Source: Vandiemenella viatica
Taxonomy: Eukaryota; Arthropoda; Insecta; Orthoptera; Morabidae
Length of the DNA: 64,000 bases
Assembly: GCA_031002005.1 (NCBI GenBank)
Contig: JARYHS010009186.1
Coordinates: 185,716,437-185,780,436, forward strand
Reading direction: 5' to 3'
Shown here piece by piece: positions 24,370 to 35,366 of the stretch. Under the pieces are notes generated by a model. The model was given only the letters and a program-made list of their open reading frames with translations. It was not told where the DNA came from and did not search any database. How positions within the stretch are numbered: the first letter of the stretch is position 1; every line of letters begins with the position of its first letter. Both the position numbers and the translations under genes were made by a program.

Positions 24370-25870
24370 AGCACCAAATTTTGAACATTTTTTTCTTAAT
24401 TTATGATTTTACCTAGCTGGAAACCTTAATTTTTAAAACGATATGTCATTTATCGATTTCAGCTAGGTATCGAAGAGGATAAATGGCATATAATAAATCA
24501 AAAATTTTAAAAATCAACACGTTCTATAACTAATGTTGATACTTTTGCCCTTTAAGAGTCGAATTACAAAAAATTTCTTTTATAAAATATGGTGTGACCA
24601 AAGCAGCTACCTTGGTCTTTAAAATGATACCTCATTTATCGATTTCGGTTAGTTATCAAGCAAGGTAAAAGAAAAGTTTTGAGAAATGATGTTATTTTTG
24701 CCCCTTAAGGGTGTAATTTGAAGAAAGTTTTTTCTTAAAATATGATGTGACGATAGTGGATAATTTAATATTTAAATCGATAAGTCATTTATTGATTTCG
24801 ATTAGGTATCAAGGGAAATAAATAGCTCATGACAGAAAATAGCGTTGTAAAAATGTTAATACTTTTGCCCTCTAAGGTTAGAATTTTTAAAAATTTCTTT
24901 ATTAAAATGTATTTACGGAACCGAAGACATTACGAATACCTTAATCTTTTAAATGATACCTCGTTTATCAATTTTGTTTAATTGTCAACGGAGGTAAATA
25001 ACTTGAGACACAAAAAACGCATTTTAGAAATACTGATATTTATGCCCTTTAAGGGTCGAATAACGAAAAATTCTTTCTTAAAATATAATGTTACTATGGC
25101 GGAGACCTTAATCTTTACTATGATACCTCATTTATCTATATCGGTTATGTATCAAGGGAGATAAGTGGCTCGTGACACAAAAATGCATTATAGAAAAATG
25201 TATACTTTTCCCTTTAAAGGTAGAATTCCAAAAACATTCTGTCTTAAAATATTATGTCACAAAGCTGAGACATTAATCCTCATAAGCCGACTTCATTTAT
25301 GGATTTTGGTTAGATATCCAGGGAGACAAATAGATCAAGACATAAAAAACGAATTTTAGAAAAATTGAAATTTTTGCCCTTGAAGGGTTCAATTACGAAC
25401 AATTCCTTTCTTAAAATATAATGTTACCACGGCGGAAACCTTGATCTTTAATATGATACATCATTTATCTATATTGGTTAAATATTAAGAGAGATAAATC
25501 GCTCGTGACACAATTACGTATTACAAAAATATTGATACTTTTGCCCTTTAAGGGTCGAATTACGAAAAATATCTGTCTTAATATATGACGTCACTAAAGC
25601 GGAGATCTTAATCTTTAAAATGATACTACATTAAACGATTTCATATACGTATCCAGGGAGATAAATGACTCGTAACACAGAAAACAGCATTTTATAAAGA
25701 TTGACATTTTTGCCCTTTAAGGGTCGAATACCGAAAACTTCATTTCTTAAAATATGATGTGACCAAAGTGGAGACCATAAGCTTTAAAATGACACCTCAT
25801 TCATTGATTTCGGTTAAGTATGAAAGAAGATACAGGCTTGTGACAAAAAAATACCTTATAGAAATAATAT
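24370..25870. repeat. Tandem array, about 167-bp units
   Basis: About nine units built around ttttgccctttaagggtcga. The gccc marker lies at about 24,547, 24,700, 24,867, 25,044, 25,209, 25,376, 25,543 and 25,712. Other shared words are ttcttaaaatatgatgt, gatacctcatttatcgattt and tcaagggagataaat. It is absent from copy B. Confidence 0.92.
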
Positions 25871-25915
25871 ATATGATGCCAAGTTCAATGGAGATCAGTT
25901 AAATGGTGTCGACTG

Positions 25916-28087
25916 CAGTGGCGGCTCTAGACGTAGTGACACTGTGACATGTCGCCACCTCTAATCAAGAATAAATAAATTAAAAAATAAATGCAGTGAA
26001 AGGAAATTAATATTTATAAATGCGGCATTCTCTACTCTATGATAACTTATGACATCTAGGGAAATTATTGAACTCCATGTGTTGGCCACATCAGTGAACT
26101 ATTCGCTGTCGTGGAGACAATTTTCGGATGGCACATATCTAGCGTTTTCGTGGAAATATTCAAGGGTGGGGGTTCGCTTTGTTAGTGGTGAATGGAGACA
26201 ATTTCGTTCTGTCACACGCTGCAGCTTGATAAAGTTAGTAACATTGCCGGTAGACCGCCATTTTTGTAGTATTCAACCAAATATCCACTGAAACAGTGCT
26301 TTAACCTGTGGTTCGCTGATCACGGGTGGACCGCGAACATAGTTCTAGAGTCCCACAGGCATAATATCATAAACTCTGATACCATATTCGTACTGTATAA
26401 GGCTGTATGCCCAACATTTAAAAGCCTTGAATATTTCAATGACCAGGCATTTCCAGGATGAGGATAGAACAGCATTGTTTCTACAACAGTCTATTCATTT
26501 TCATATGGCGTCTAGAGATTAAGTAAATGATGGTTTACTAAGGTTTTTAAGTGGGTATGAGGAATCGCGATAGGTGATAAGATTGGTAACGCGAGTGGTG
26601 AAGCAAATAAAAATAAAAGGCGTACGGTCTAGCGTCTTTTATTTTGGATTATGCATGTAGGCCGGTGGTATAGTGTAGCGTCCAGCCTGTAGTAACATTA
26701 TTGTTTATATGGTTTGGTCTGATTAACATGTAATTAGCTTTTAATAGTGCACATCCAGTTTTATATCTGCGTTTTCATAGGATTCAAAACATGGTTTTAG
26801 ATTTATTATGTTATAATGGTACATTTTAATAACAACAAAATAAAATTGGGCCCAGGGTGGAAGACATTAAAAAAGACAGGAAAAATTGCGGAGATAACTG
26901 GTGACGGAGGAAGGAAACTCAGAAGAGGAAAATGAAGTTGCGTAATCGTCGTCATAGTCGGCTGAAACGAAAAGGAGAAAAAAAAAAAAAAAAAATAGCC
27001 CAGTGTGGGTTAGTGGCCCACAACATTATTTTTGAAAATTTACTGGTCCTCGGGTTGAAAAAGGTTTGGATACTCTGCCCTATAGGCGAGGAGGCAATAT
27101 TGTTTTTTTCTTAGATTCTCTGAAGGAGAATTACATAAGTTTATGAATGCGCGTAACAGGAAACGATTCTCAAGCGAAGTGTGTTCCACTGTCGTCGTGG
27201 TCATCGAAGGCAGTGCCGGATAAGAAAGAATGGTGCCCCAGCCATTCCCTCTGTTTTTGAAATTAATTATCTGAATTTTTAAGTACAAAGAAAAGGTTTT
27301 GTGGATAACTAATAGAATTTATCATATTTATTTATTCAATTAACAAACGATTTATCATATTTTGAAAATTACTTTTATTTATCGTACACTACATTGAAAC
27401 AAAAAAATTAATTTCCATGCTTTTCATATTACTCTGATTGTTTTGCTGTGGATGATTTTATTTTCTATTATTTTTATTTAGTGAAAAAAGTGAACTTTCA
27501 GGGGGCCTTCAAAAATCAGGGGCTCCAGGCTACTGCCTAATCGAGCCAAGTCCTGCTTATTGGGTAATTCAGGACTGCTTATAGATCACCTTGTCGGTTT
27601 TTAGCTAATCACTACATGTTTACCGTTTTGTCAATTTTAAAACATTTATCACTGATTAATTTCAAAATCATTTCTTTAATCCGGCAGTAACTGCAGGTAA
27701 TGAGACTTTCACATGATACAAATCTTTATATTGTGATATCCTTACTCTGAGTTGTTTCTCCAAGCACCTTTCACTTGAATGATGATCAGTAAACCGTCGA
27801 AACATTCAGTGCAAGCCACCCCTCCCCCCCCCCCCAAAAAAAACACCAAAGTCACCCCTGACGACATGGAGTTTGGCAACATTTTGTTTTGTTTTTATCT
27901 ACTGTTCTTATAAGGGCGGCAATCCGGAATAATGAGATTTCTGTCGACGATCCCCTCCTCTTCCAATTCAAGCCCCCCCAAACCAAATCCTAGATCCCCT
28001 CCCCCTCTCCAAACCAAAATCCTGGATCCACCACTGGAAACATTTTATTGTTGTCACTACCAGAGCAAATCACTTCGGCCACCACTG
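25916..28087. mobile_element. Non-autonomous hAT element
   Basis: The ends cagtggcggct and (inverted) cagtggtggcc are flanked by an exact 8-bp target duplication gtcgactg (25,908-25,915; 28,088-28,095). Related array units read gtgtcgactgtagcttt, which is the unoccupied site. The 2,172-bp interior has no readable transposase; open frames at 26,049 and 26,932 show no motif. A Charlie-like element appears nested at 26,294-27,077. Confidence 0.93.
26294..27077. mobile_element. Possible nested Charlie-like hAT remnant
   Basis: The left text cagtgctttaacctgtggtt then cgctgatcacgggtggaccgcgaac and the right text ctggtcctcgggttgaaaaa then ggtttggatactctg fit the two ends of Charlie-group hAT elements. 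Flanks show no target duplication, so the limits are approximate. Confidence 0.45.
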
Positions 28088-28108
28088 GTCGACTGTAGCT
28101 TTGTATAA

Positions 28109-29759
28109 CCCTTTCGTGGGCGGTGGGAAACCTTCTTCCCACTCGACAAATTCAAGTAAAGCGTTTGAAGAAACCCATTTACCACCTCTAACAAGTGCTG
28201 CCATCTGCCAGAAGCTTGAAGAAACATGTTAAAATCGGTTTATGGTGCATTTTTACATCGTGGTCTGTGCAACGCAAATTTCTTGATGATCATCGTGAAA
28301 TTTGCGTCCATTTTCTAGCTGTGTTGGACGAAATTGCTGTTTTCTTTCGTATAAATTGTTATTAAAGGAAAGCATTAACAAATTCTGAATATCTTAGCAA
28401 TATTCTCAAGTGTTGCACACAAAAAAATATTGTACATGTAATTTGTAAAGTTAATTTTTTCAAGTGGGAAGTAATCTTCCCATGGCACTGTTCCTTGTTA
28501 GTATTACTTGGAGAAGCTCAATAACTCGTTGGGAATATTTGCACTGAACAGGGTTTTTATATATCAAACATAATTATATATCGATGTTCTGTTTGTGAAC
28601 CTAACTTAGTATTTGATAATACATGTACAAATATTTATTGCTGTGGCCCTAACATAATTATTGTGGCACACATTTGAATAATAGTGACATATTTCCTGCC
28701 TTGTGTGCTTTCATATATTTTATTTATTTACTTATTCCACAATCAGATATCTGAACACTTAGACCTGAATAATCCAAGGGATCAAGATGTGCTGTATGAT
28801 ATATTATTTTTATTGCCTGATGGTGATGATTCTGATGTGGAGAAAAAGTCCTGAAGCTGCTGATGAACTGAATGCTTTGGATGATTCACACATTGATAGA
28901 AACAGTAAATCTGAGACAGATATTGATATAAGTATGCCTGCAATTCCTAATACTAGTGGAGAGTACTCAGATTGGGAAGAAAGTAATGAGGAATGGGGAA
29001 GTGACTGTTTGCATTTTCACAATATCAAAAACAAATTAGTGGTGGGTTGTTACAACAAAATTATGGGAGGTGTGGACAGATCTGACCAGCTTCGGGAACG
29101 ATATGCAATAGGAATGCGTTCTGTCAAGTGGTGGCACAGGATCTTCTTGTTTTTATTGGATCTAGCAGTAATAAACAGCTTTTATTGAAACAAAACAAAA
29201 GAAATTCTGGTAATTATGATCAACTGACATACAGGCTTCACCTTGATAGGCAGTTGATTGCAGGATTTTCTTGTAGAAAACGGTATGGCTGCAAGCCAGA
29301 ATTTCTGGCAAAAAGAGGGAACGTGCCTGATGATGTGAACTTGATAGGCGTAGGGACCCATCAATCAATTGTAAGCAACACTTACAGCAGGTACAGAAGG
29401 TATAGAAATTGCAGAACTAAAGTTGCTGAAAAACGCACTACCTAAATGTGCACAACATGTGATGTACCTTTATGCAGTGAACCCTGCTTCAGAAAATTAC
29501 GTGGAAAATGAAAGCAGCATATTTGTGTATATGTTATGCATTTCATGACAATAAATAAAAAGAAAATTGATACCCAACGAGTTTTTTATTACTTCCCAGA
29601 AGTGCCCGTGGGAAGATTACTTCCCACCTCCTCGTATAGGCAAAGACAAAGAGAGAAAGTTGGAATCTCTTCTCCATAATATTAAGAAGACAGTTCTAGA
29701 TAGTTTTTAAGATTAATTTGGTTTGTTAGGCTGCCAGAACTATTTTGCCTGCGAAAGGG
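28109..29759 (+). mobile_element. piggyBac remnant with ATAA flanks
   Basis: The ends ccctttcgtgggc and (inverted) ccctttcgcaggc bracket a piggyBac transposase relic. The element sits between ATAA at 28,105-28,108 and ATAA at 29,760-29,763. The unoccupied site in related array units is (g/a)tataaagaacattgac (for example near 23,140). piggyBac normally duplicates TTAA, so the flank is unusual. Subterminal ttcttcccac and gtgggaagattac then ttcccacc words form further inverted matches. Confidence 0.88.
28745..29511 (+). pseudogene. piggyBac transposase relic, core deleted
   Basis: The N-terminal acidic part reads QISEHLDLNNPRDQDV, then LPDGDDSDVEKKS; after a frameshift come ALDDSHIDRNSK and SDWEESNEEWG. 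It jumps straight to the C-terminal part: YNKIMGGVDRSDQLRERY, then WWHRIFLFLLDLAVINSFY. A second frameshift leads to YRLHLDRQLIAGFSCRKR, and the frame from 29,446 gives MCTTCDVPLCSEPCFRKLRGK then a stop, the cysteine-rich end typical of the family. Most of the DDD catalytic core between the acidic region and the MGGVD motif is absent, so it cannot be an active transposase. A splice-acceptor-like tract precedes 28,745. Confidence 0.88.
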
Positions 29760-29763
29760 ATAA

Positions 29764-30112
29764 AGAACATTGACAAAAATTAAGGGGGTGGATAGGGGTT
29801 CAGTTTTTTCAAACCAAAAGTTGACAGTATTTTTCTCTTTATTTTTGACTATATACATGTTCAAAGTTCCATCGAATTCGGATAAGAAATGTGGTTTTGT
29901 ATAAAAATTAAGGGTGTAAAGGGGTAGAAGGGGTGGTTTCTCAATGAAATTCATATGGGACCACTTTGGACGTACCCTATCCACTAAAAGAAATTCATTT
30001 AAATCGGTTCAAAATTAGCGAAGATATCGCTGAACATACATAAAAAAAATTAAAAAAAATACAGACGAATTGAGAACCTCCTCCTTTATTGAAGTCGGTT
30101 AAAAAGTAGTGT
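29764..30112. repeat. Last array units and end of dispersed repeat (copy A)
   Basis: Two further 140-bp-type units continue after the piggyBac remnant. They are followed by aaatcggttcaaaattagcg then aagatatcgctgaacatacat, an A-rich run and gaattgagaacctcctcctt then tattgaagtcggttaaaaa, a recurrent end of insect dispersed repeats. Copy B has the same end at about 42,130-42,262. Confidence 0.65.
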
Positions 30113-31084
30113 TATTTATTTGCCAATCAGTATGTTATTTATCTCAATAACTCCTGTTTGCCTCCAAACAGAAAGAAACATGCTGCGGCAAACTTTTGTT
30201 CATTCATGTATTTGTAATTTACTGTATTTAAAAGCGTATTCTCAAATACAGTACAATCCTGTGTAACATAAATGTTTTATGAATGGTTATTTTTCCCAGC
30301 GTAACGTTGAAATGTAATATTCGCGAATTTCCAGCGGGACTCCAGCTAAGATTACATCTCGTAAGTGTTTCACTTGATACATTTCTAACCTAGTCTTTCA
30401 TTTCTACTTGTCTTTCATTCATTTGAAAGAGCATTTAAGCAGCACCTGAACAATTGGTTGGTAAACACAATAATACGTTCTCATCGCGCCTGTAAACACC
30501 CTGATCTCTCATCCAAGGTTAGATTGTCACTTTGCAAACCGCAGTGATTTTCCACTGATAACGTAAGTGCGCCTATTGTCGACAGTGCACTTATAGTCGA
30601 AATGAAATTGTATCACGTTCGAATTTCAGGAAATACGGTAATTCAGAAAATTGTTCATAAATCAGCAAGCTGTTAGGTTTACTCGTCAATCTGAAAGGGT
30701 CTACATGTTCGATGATGGTCTCGTTTTTGTTAGATTTTGTCAGTTTTTGTTGCGCGTTTGCTTACCTTAGCCGCAAGTGCTTATCTCATTAGCAAAATCG
30801 CAATGTAATCTGAAAGTACTTCAACTATCATTTAATATAAGTTTGCTTTGCTTTCTGAACCGTCTGAACGTGAACATGTAAATGTGATCAAGATGAAATA
30901 AATAACCATTTGCATTCGAGAAGAATATTTTTACTACTGGCCAGTATCTGCATCAAATTCAGGTACCTAAATTCCTGGGTGTTCCTTAAACCGACAGAAT
31001 TATGTTCCTCGCTAAAAATTGAGCTTAAAAGATAAACTCTAAATTGAACGACTTAGTAAATTTTATAACAATATTTTTTCTTCT
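30113..31084. other. Unique non-coding part of the unit (copy A)
   Basis: The region is shared with copy B (42,263-43,240) and nearly identical. No coding frame, splice pattern or element end stands out. Confidence 0.5.
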
Positions 31085-31094
31085 TCTTCTCCTT

Positions 31095-31150
<56 letters not shown>

Positions 31151-31175
31151 AGAAGAAGAAGAAAAGAAAAAGAAT
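31085..31175. repeat. Poly-A run with TTC/GAA microsatellite
   Basis: A run of roughly 50 A follows (ttc)n-type text and is followed by (aag)n. Copy B has a shorter A-run (about 43,253-43,295) without the aag block. Length is variable and assembly-sensitive. Confidence 0.9.
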
Positions 31176-31245
31176 ATGCTACGCGGTGCTAGGAACCTAT
31201 AATTGATACATGGTATCGGGCTTCGGTACATATGGTGTTGTATTT

Positions 31246-31444
31246 AGGGCCCCTACGCTCAGGGGGCCCCAAGCGCACCTCTGGGGATCCCCAAGCGAAG
31301 TTCAGAGGGCTCACGGCCTTTATGGCAAACTGGCTATCTTTTTTTTCTCAGGGGGCCCCTACCAAAAACACAAAAATACGTCGTCTGAGGGCCCAAAATA
31401 AATTGTTTGCACCAGGGCTTTTGTTGACCTAGCTACGCCACTGC
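31246..31444. mobile_element. hAT-type MITE remnant, gggccc family (copy A)
   Basis: The text agggcccctacgctcagggg and ctgagggcccaaaataaa, then gacctagctacgccactg, match the complete element at 53,724-53,979. The right end is intact; the left end is unclear. Open frames are shadows. Confidence 0.7.
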
Positions 31445-32052
31445 TGTAGCTACGCATATTAAGTCGTAGGCAGATAGTGAAATCCATCAGTTGTTAAGTA
31501 CTTCATGTAAAGCTTCCAGATATTGCAGAGGAAAATCTGAGACGCTTTTTTTTATTCTTTTAAAGTGATTTATTAATGTAATGTTGCTTCACTGAGTCTA
31601 CACTATCCCCTAGGGACTTAATATTGACATTCATGGGTTCCCATTTGAGACTGGAGCTGCTTCCACTTGGGCCTGACCTCTTCTCTCAACTTTTCAATCA
31701 AACTCCCCTCGTCAGTTTTTGTTCTTTTCTGACCCTGGTGCCATGTTAGTTTTGTGGAAAAGGTGTCGACTATAGGTATAAAATGTGTCAAATTTTGGAG
31801 CACATTTATTTCATAGTGTCCACTATGGAAGCAAATTATTTGTGTTTTTTTTTCTGTTTACAATTCACCTGCAACTTTTATATATGCAGGAATATTCCGG
31901 ATACAGAAACTTACTTTAAAATGAATAGTTAGTAAAAGAATTGTCAGAGGCTTCGAAATCCTTAACGTGTTGTCAATAGGCACGCTTACCTCACAAATTT
32001 AATTCACTATATCTACTTTTATCCTCTCTGTGATAATCTGCATCACTGTATA
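31445..32052. other. No feature recognised
   Basis: Sequence shared with copy B. It would lie downstream of the minus-strand terminal exon. Confidence 0.5.
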
Positions 32053-32058
32053 TTTATT
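32053..32058 (-). promoter_or_regulatory. Polyadenylation signal AATAAA
   Basis: tttatt on the plus strand reads AATAAA on the minus strand, a little over 50 bases after the stop codon of the Cys/Lys-rich exon. Copy B has the same hexamer at 44,236-44,241. Confidence 0.55.
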
Positions 32059-32111
32059 GCTGAGTGTTGACGTTTACAAGTTCCTTAAATGCCTACAATG
32101 TCCATTTGTCA

Positions 32112-32417
32112 TCATTTCTCGCATGGACTAGGCTTCCTGCACATGTCTTCTCTGTTGGGTGGATCTTCTTTCTTGCACGGGTCTACTTTTTTAACTATAG
32201 CCATTTCGCCGCAGGGATTCCTGTTGCACGGATCACGCCTTTTACCTCTTTTGTCACACGGATCAGCCTTTTTACATTGACGTTGTTTTTTTTTCTTGCA
32301 CGGACCTTGATTTCCAGGATTATCTAGTCTAGATGTAGTGTTGACTGCTCTCTTTTGTTGTTCTACTGTACATAAAGCGATGACCGAGTTGCCTATACGA
32401 CTTTCAGCTGCCGTAAT
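32112..32417 (-). CDS. Terminal exon of a Cys/Lys-rich small protein (copy A)
   Basis: A strong acceptor (TTCTGGTTTATTGCAG|ATTACG) opens a 101-codon frame in phase 0 that ends with TGA. It starts ITAAESRIGNSVIALCTVEQ, continues with RAVNTTSRLDNPGNQ, then GPCKKKKQRQCKKADPCDK, RGKRRDPCNRNPCGE, VKKVDPCKKEDPPNRE and MCRKPSPCEK. About five (D/G/S)PC words recur in a Lys-rich setting; such proteins are known among insect testis-expressed genes, but I cannot assign a family. AATAAA lies just downstream. The phase fits directly onto the exons ending CRQ at 10,660 and 55,276, which would give about 120 residues. No first exon lies in copy A itself; it may be in the gap, or the distant exon at 55.3 kb may be used. 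Confidence 0.6.
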   Translation of the reverse strand: MTAAESRIGNSVIALCTVEQQKRAVNTTSRLDNPGNQGPCKKKKQRQCKKADPCDKRGKRRDPCNRNPCGEMAIVKKVDPCKKEDPPNREDMCRKPSPCEK

Positions 32418-32729
32418 CTGCAATAAACCAGAAAAAAATAATGATGTAAGTAAGAAATAATTCTTTTGATTACAGCCTGTACTGCTGTGAACACATGATC
32501 GGAAAAACACTACAAAAACTTTATCTTTGTCATGGCAGATATTCTCGTTCTTTTACTGATATATTGTTCCTAAGTTGATAAAACTGAAAACACCAATTTT
32601 CAGAAGCAATTTAGACTTTTCAGCTACTATAAGATCATGTCACATAATACAGAACTTTTTTTTTTTTTTGTATTGATACTTTCTCTCTTCAAATTGCCTG
32701 AACTGGTATCATCAGAATTACACATGTCT

Positions 32730-32731
<2 letters not shown>
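32418..32731. other. Intron-side sequence, no feature
   Basis: If the exon at 32,112-32,417 is real, this would be intron. A T-run lies near 32,656. Nothing else is supported. Confidence 0.45.

Positions 32732-32787
<56 letters not shown>
32732..32787. repeat. (TA)n microsatellite, long in copy A
   Basis: Roughly 28 TA units. Copy B at 44,912-44,931 has a much shorter, interrupted run (atatatacagtatatat). Confidence 0.97.
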
Positions 32788-32789
<2 letters not shown>

Positions 32790-33655
32790 CTAATAAAGCT
32801 ACGTAATATCAAATTTGAAAATATGTTAAATACAAGCAGCATTATAATACAAAGCGATTATTAAGGTAATAGCCACTGCTCCTATAAATGCAAATAAGTC
32901 TCAAACTATCATTACGTAAAATCCTTAAGATAAGGTTGGAAAATAACATAAAATACGAGAATCAAAAGATTATTATCCAATTATCGAACATAAACCAAGT
33001 TACTAGCGTAATCATTTGAGCAGTAACAATTAGCTCTATGATCTTTTGATCAGATTATTGAAACTTAACGCTACATGAAATCTAAAACTTGCATGAGTAT
33101 TTTTTGTATAATTGAGAAACTTACTCAATTGAGCCAATATAACCGCCACGAAGAAAGCTACCACAAGAGAAAAGTTATAGTATTGAATCACAAAGCTATG
33201 GTCAGCAACTGGGAAAAAATGAATCGTATTGTAGTCGAGAAGAATCATACGGCTTAAAAGCATTTGATGTGTAACAGTCTATCAGTTCCTTGATGCATTC
33301 AGTTTAAGTTAGTTAAATGGAACTATTCTAAAAGTAACCAACAAATAAGTCTTTGTCATGCTGCGGAAAGAAAGAGAAATCTTTAAAATCATAAACTGCA
33401 AGAAGCAGCATATTTTTTCGAAATAATAAATACAGACTTTTGCAGATTTTCATTGAAGGAAACATGTTTCATAAAACTGGCATGAGTTTAATATTTTTTT
33501 ATACAACTGGGGAAATTTACTCAATCAACCCCAACATAACTGTTACAAAATGAAACTACTATTAGATAAAAGGAATGGACAGTAAATAAGAATATGAATT
33601 CTGTTACAGTTAATAAAAATGATACAGCATTCAACAAAATGAGATGTAACAGACG
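32788..33655. other. No gene supported
   Basis: A minus-strand stretch near 33,175-33,140 (CTTGTGGTAG|C...TTGA|GTAAGT) looks like a small exon, but its only phase compatible with the neighbouring exon contains a stop. I do not call it. Confidence 0.45.
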
Positions 33656-33663
33656 ACCAAGTC

Positions 33664-33873
33664 CAGGGCCGGATTAAGACAGCGGGAGGCCCGTAACAAA
33701 TGTGAAGAAGAGGCCCTAGATTTTTGCCCTCCGGGGGAAAATTGTAGAGCTGAAAAAAAAAAAAAAATGTCTAGGCGTGCCCCCCCCCCCCCCCCAGGTG
33801 GCACGAGACCCCCCAGAAGCGAGGCATGTAGCATTTGCTACCTCCTGCCTGCTACGTGGTTAATCCGGTACTA
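33664..33873. mobile_element. hAT-type MITE, cagggccggattaa family (copy A)
   Basis: The ends cagggccggattaa and ttaatccggtacta are flanked by an exact 8-bp duplication accaagtc (33,656-33,663; 33,874-33,881). Same family as 1,725-1,955. Also in copy B (45,823-46,027), so inserted before the duplication. Confidence 0.93.
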
Positions 33874-33984
33874 ACCAAGTCTTGGATGCATTCGTTTTAA
33901 GTTATTTAAAGCGAGATTTACAGAAAGTCATTGTTGACGGCAAATATCGGCTTAGCTGATGATTCTCCCTCAATGCAGGAATGG

Positions 33985-34160
33985 ATGTAAACAGTAAAAT
34001 TTTGACATCAAATTTGTGCCGCAAACATCACAGACAGGTGGGTCTTCTTGCAGAAGTTGTCTATGTGAAAGAGGTAAATGTTGTCTTTTCTCACTGCGGC
34101 TCATTGACACCGAGGATATTAAAGCTCGACCTAGTAAACCACGCATTTCACAAACTAGTA
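33985..34160 (-). pseudogene. LINE ORF2 C-terminal fragment (copy A)
   Basis: The minus strand reads LLGRALISSVSMSRSEKRQ, then HLPLSHRQLLQEDPPVCDVC and GTNLM. The (E)DPPVCDVCG text is the zinc-binding C-terminal motif after the RNase H or thumb region of Jockey/I-group LINEs. The usual HILxEC continuation is replaced by unrelated sequence. It lies directly downstream (minus strand) of a tRNA-like head. Confidence 0.65.
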
Positions 34161-34189
34161 TATATATATCAGCATGGTATAGACGAGAG

Positions 34190-34285
34190 AAACACAACCA
34201 TCCATGCCCAAGGCCAGACTCGAACCGGCGACCCCTGCAACGCGAGGCTAGCACGCTATTCCCTACGCCGCCAGGGTCGGCAACT
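34190..34285 (-). repeat. tRNA-like SINE head (copy A)
   Basis: The minus strand contains tagcctcgcgttgcaggggt, then cgccggttcgagtctggcc with a good B box (ggttcgagtct). A-box match is weak. It may be the promoter head of a SINE whose body includes the LINE fragment 33,985-34,160. Also in copy B at 46,345-46,437. Confidence 0.5.
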
Positions 34286-34290
34286 AATTA

Positions 34291-35366
34291 AGGGAGGCTG
34301 CGAACTGCAAAAATTAGATTCGATTCATAGTTTCATAGTGCGTAATACAAAGCTCATGGCCAGTGGTGTAATGTGGCAAAGCAGTAACATGCGCTTCTTC
34401 GCCGTTGTCGGGGAAAAATCAGCATTGAAATATTCCATTGCGTTCAAATGCTTTCTGCGATAGGAAACTCTCAAGCGGCGCGTGGCCAACGAGCAAGCCT
34501 TGTACTTTATAAGCCCGTTGTCGCTGGATCAATTCTCACTGCCACCAACATTTTTTTTTATTTCTTCAAATGTGTATACAGATACTACCCGGCAATAAGG
34601 TCCACCGATTATACATATAATAAGTTTTTAAATGTCATTGTTTGTGTAATAACAACACTTTTGAACTTCATTATGTTGTTTGCAAACAAAGTTATATTTT
34701 ATAGTTATATCATGCAAATAACGTTAGAAATAAATCACAATATCACAAATAACATTCAAGTGGGTACAATTTATTATTATTAAACAAGAACAATTGTTTT
34801 TTAATGTATCTGTTGGGAAACACATGTGATTTACGTTCAAAAAAATTGTTCTATTGACCGTCAGGAGTGACAAAAACCACATGCATCTTGTAATGACGGA
34901 AAATACAGAAGACAACTGGTGGTGGACGATCGATTGGATTTTGATACAGTCTTCTCTGGAACTGATCTCACACTCTTCCCCCATAAGTAAGCGCAATTTT
35001 CAGGGCACGTAATCAGTAGATATCACAAGGTGGGACGAGAGGGACGAATGACCTTCATAGTACACGTTGGTAAGTTTTTATCGTCCTGAAACATTAAAAT
35101 CATAAATTTAAAAAAATTGCCACTAGCGCGATTGGTTCCAGTGGTCGACGGGCTTCTCAAGTAGGGCGCTTGCTCGTTTCGCCGCATGCCCCTTTGACTG
35201 TTTCCTAATGTAGAAAGCATTTGAACACAACTGAATATTTCGATACCGATTTTCTCGACAACGGCGAAGGTCATGTTACTGCTTTGCCGCATCACTCCTC
35301 TGGCCATGAGCTTTTATTACACACAGTACGAATCGATTCTGAACTTTACAGATGGCGGCCTCCCCT
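34291..35366. mobile_element. Foldback-type element with long inverted arms (copy A)
   Basis: About 34,291-34,560 returns inverted at 35,090-35,366. Both arms share gggaggc.gc, gtaataca/aaagctcatggccag, gcggcaaagcagtaacatg-like text and tcaaatgctttct. Arms are about 270 bp and imperfect; the spacer is AT-rich and non-coding. No target duplication is clear. Open frames in both arms are shadows. Also in copy B at 46,441-47,521. Confidence 0.75.

Noticed and set aside
24370..25870. CRISPR-like array
   Set aside because: Units are contiguous, of about 167 bp, and diverged; there are no short identical repeats with unique spacers, and the host is an animal.
27211..27562. Possible MITE with cagtgccggataag and cgagccaagtcctg ends
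   Set aside because: The ends match poorly and the flanks show no duplication.
32627..32864. Open frames encoding YIYIYI repeats on both strands
   Set aside because: They are a reading of the (TA)n microsatellite.
33036..33263. Minus-strand frame with VVAFFVAVILAQL and splice-like borders
   Set aside because: The 33-nt exon defined by the AG and GTAAGT signals has a stop in the only phase that fits the neighbouring terminal exon; copy B offers no extra support.
33981..34463. 160-codon plus-strand frame
   Set aside because: It crosses the reverse side of a LINE fragment, a tRNA-like head and a foldback arm; no domain is readable.
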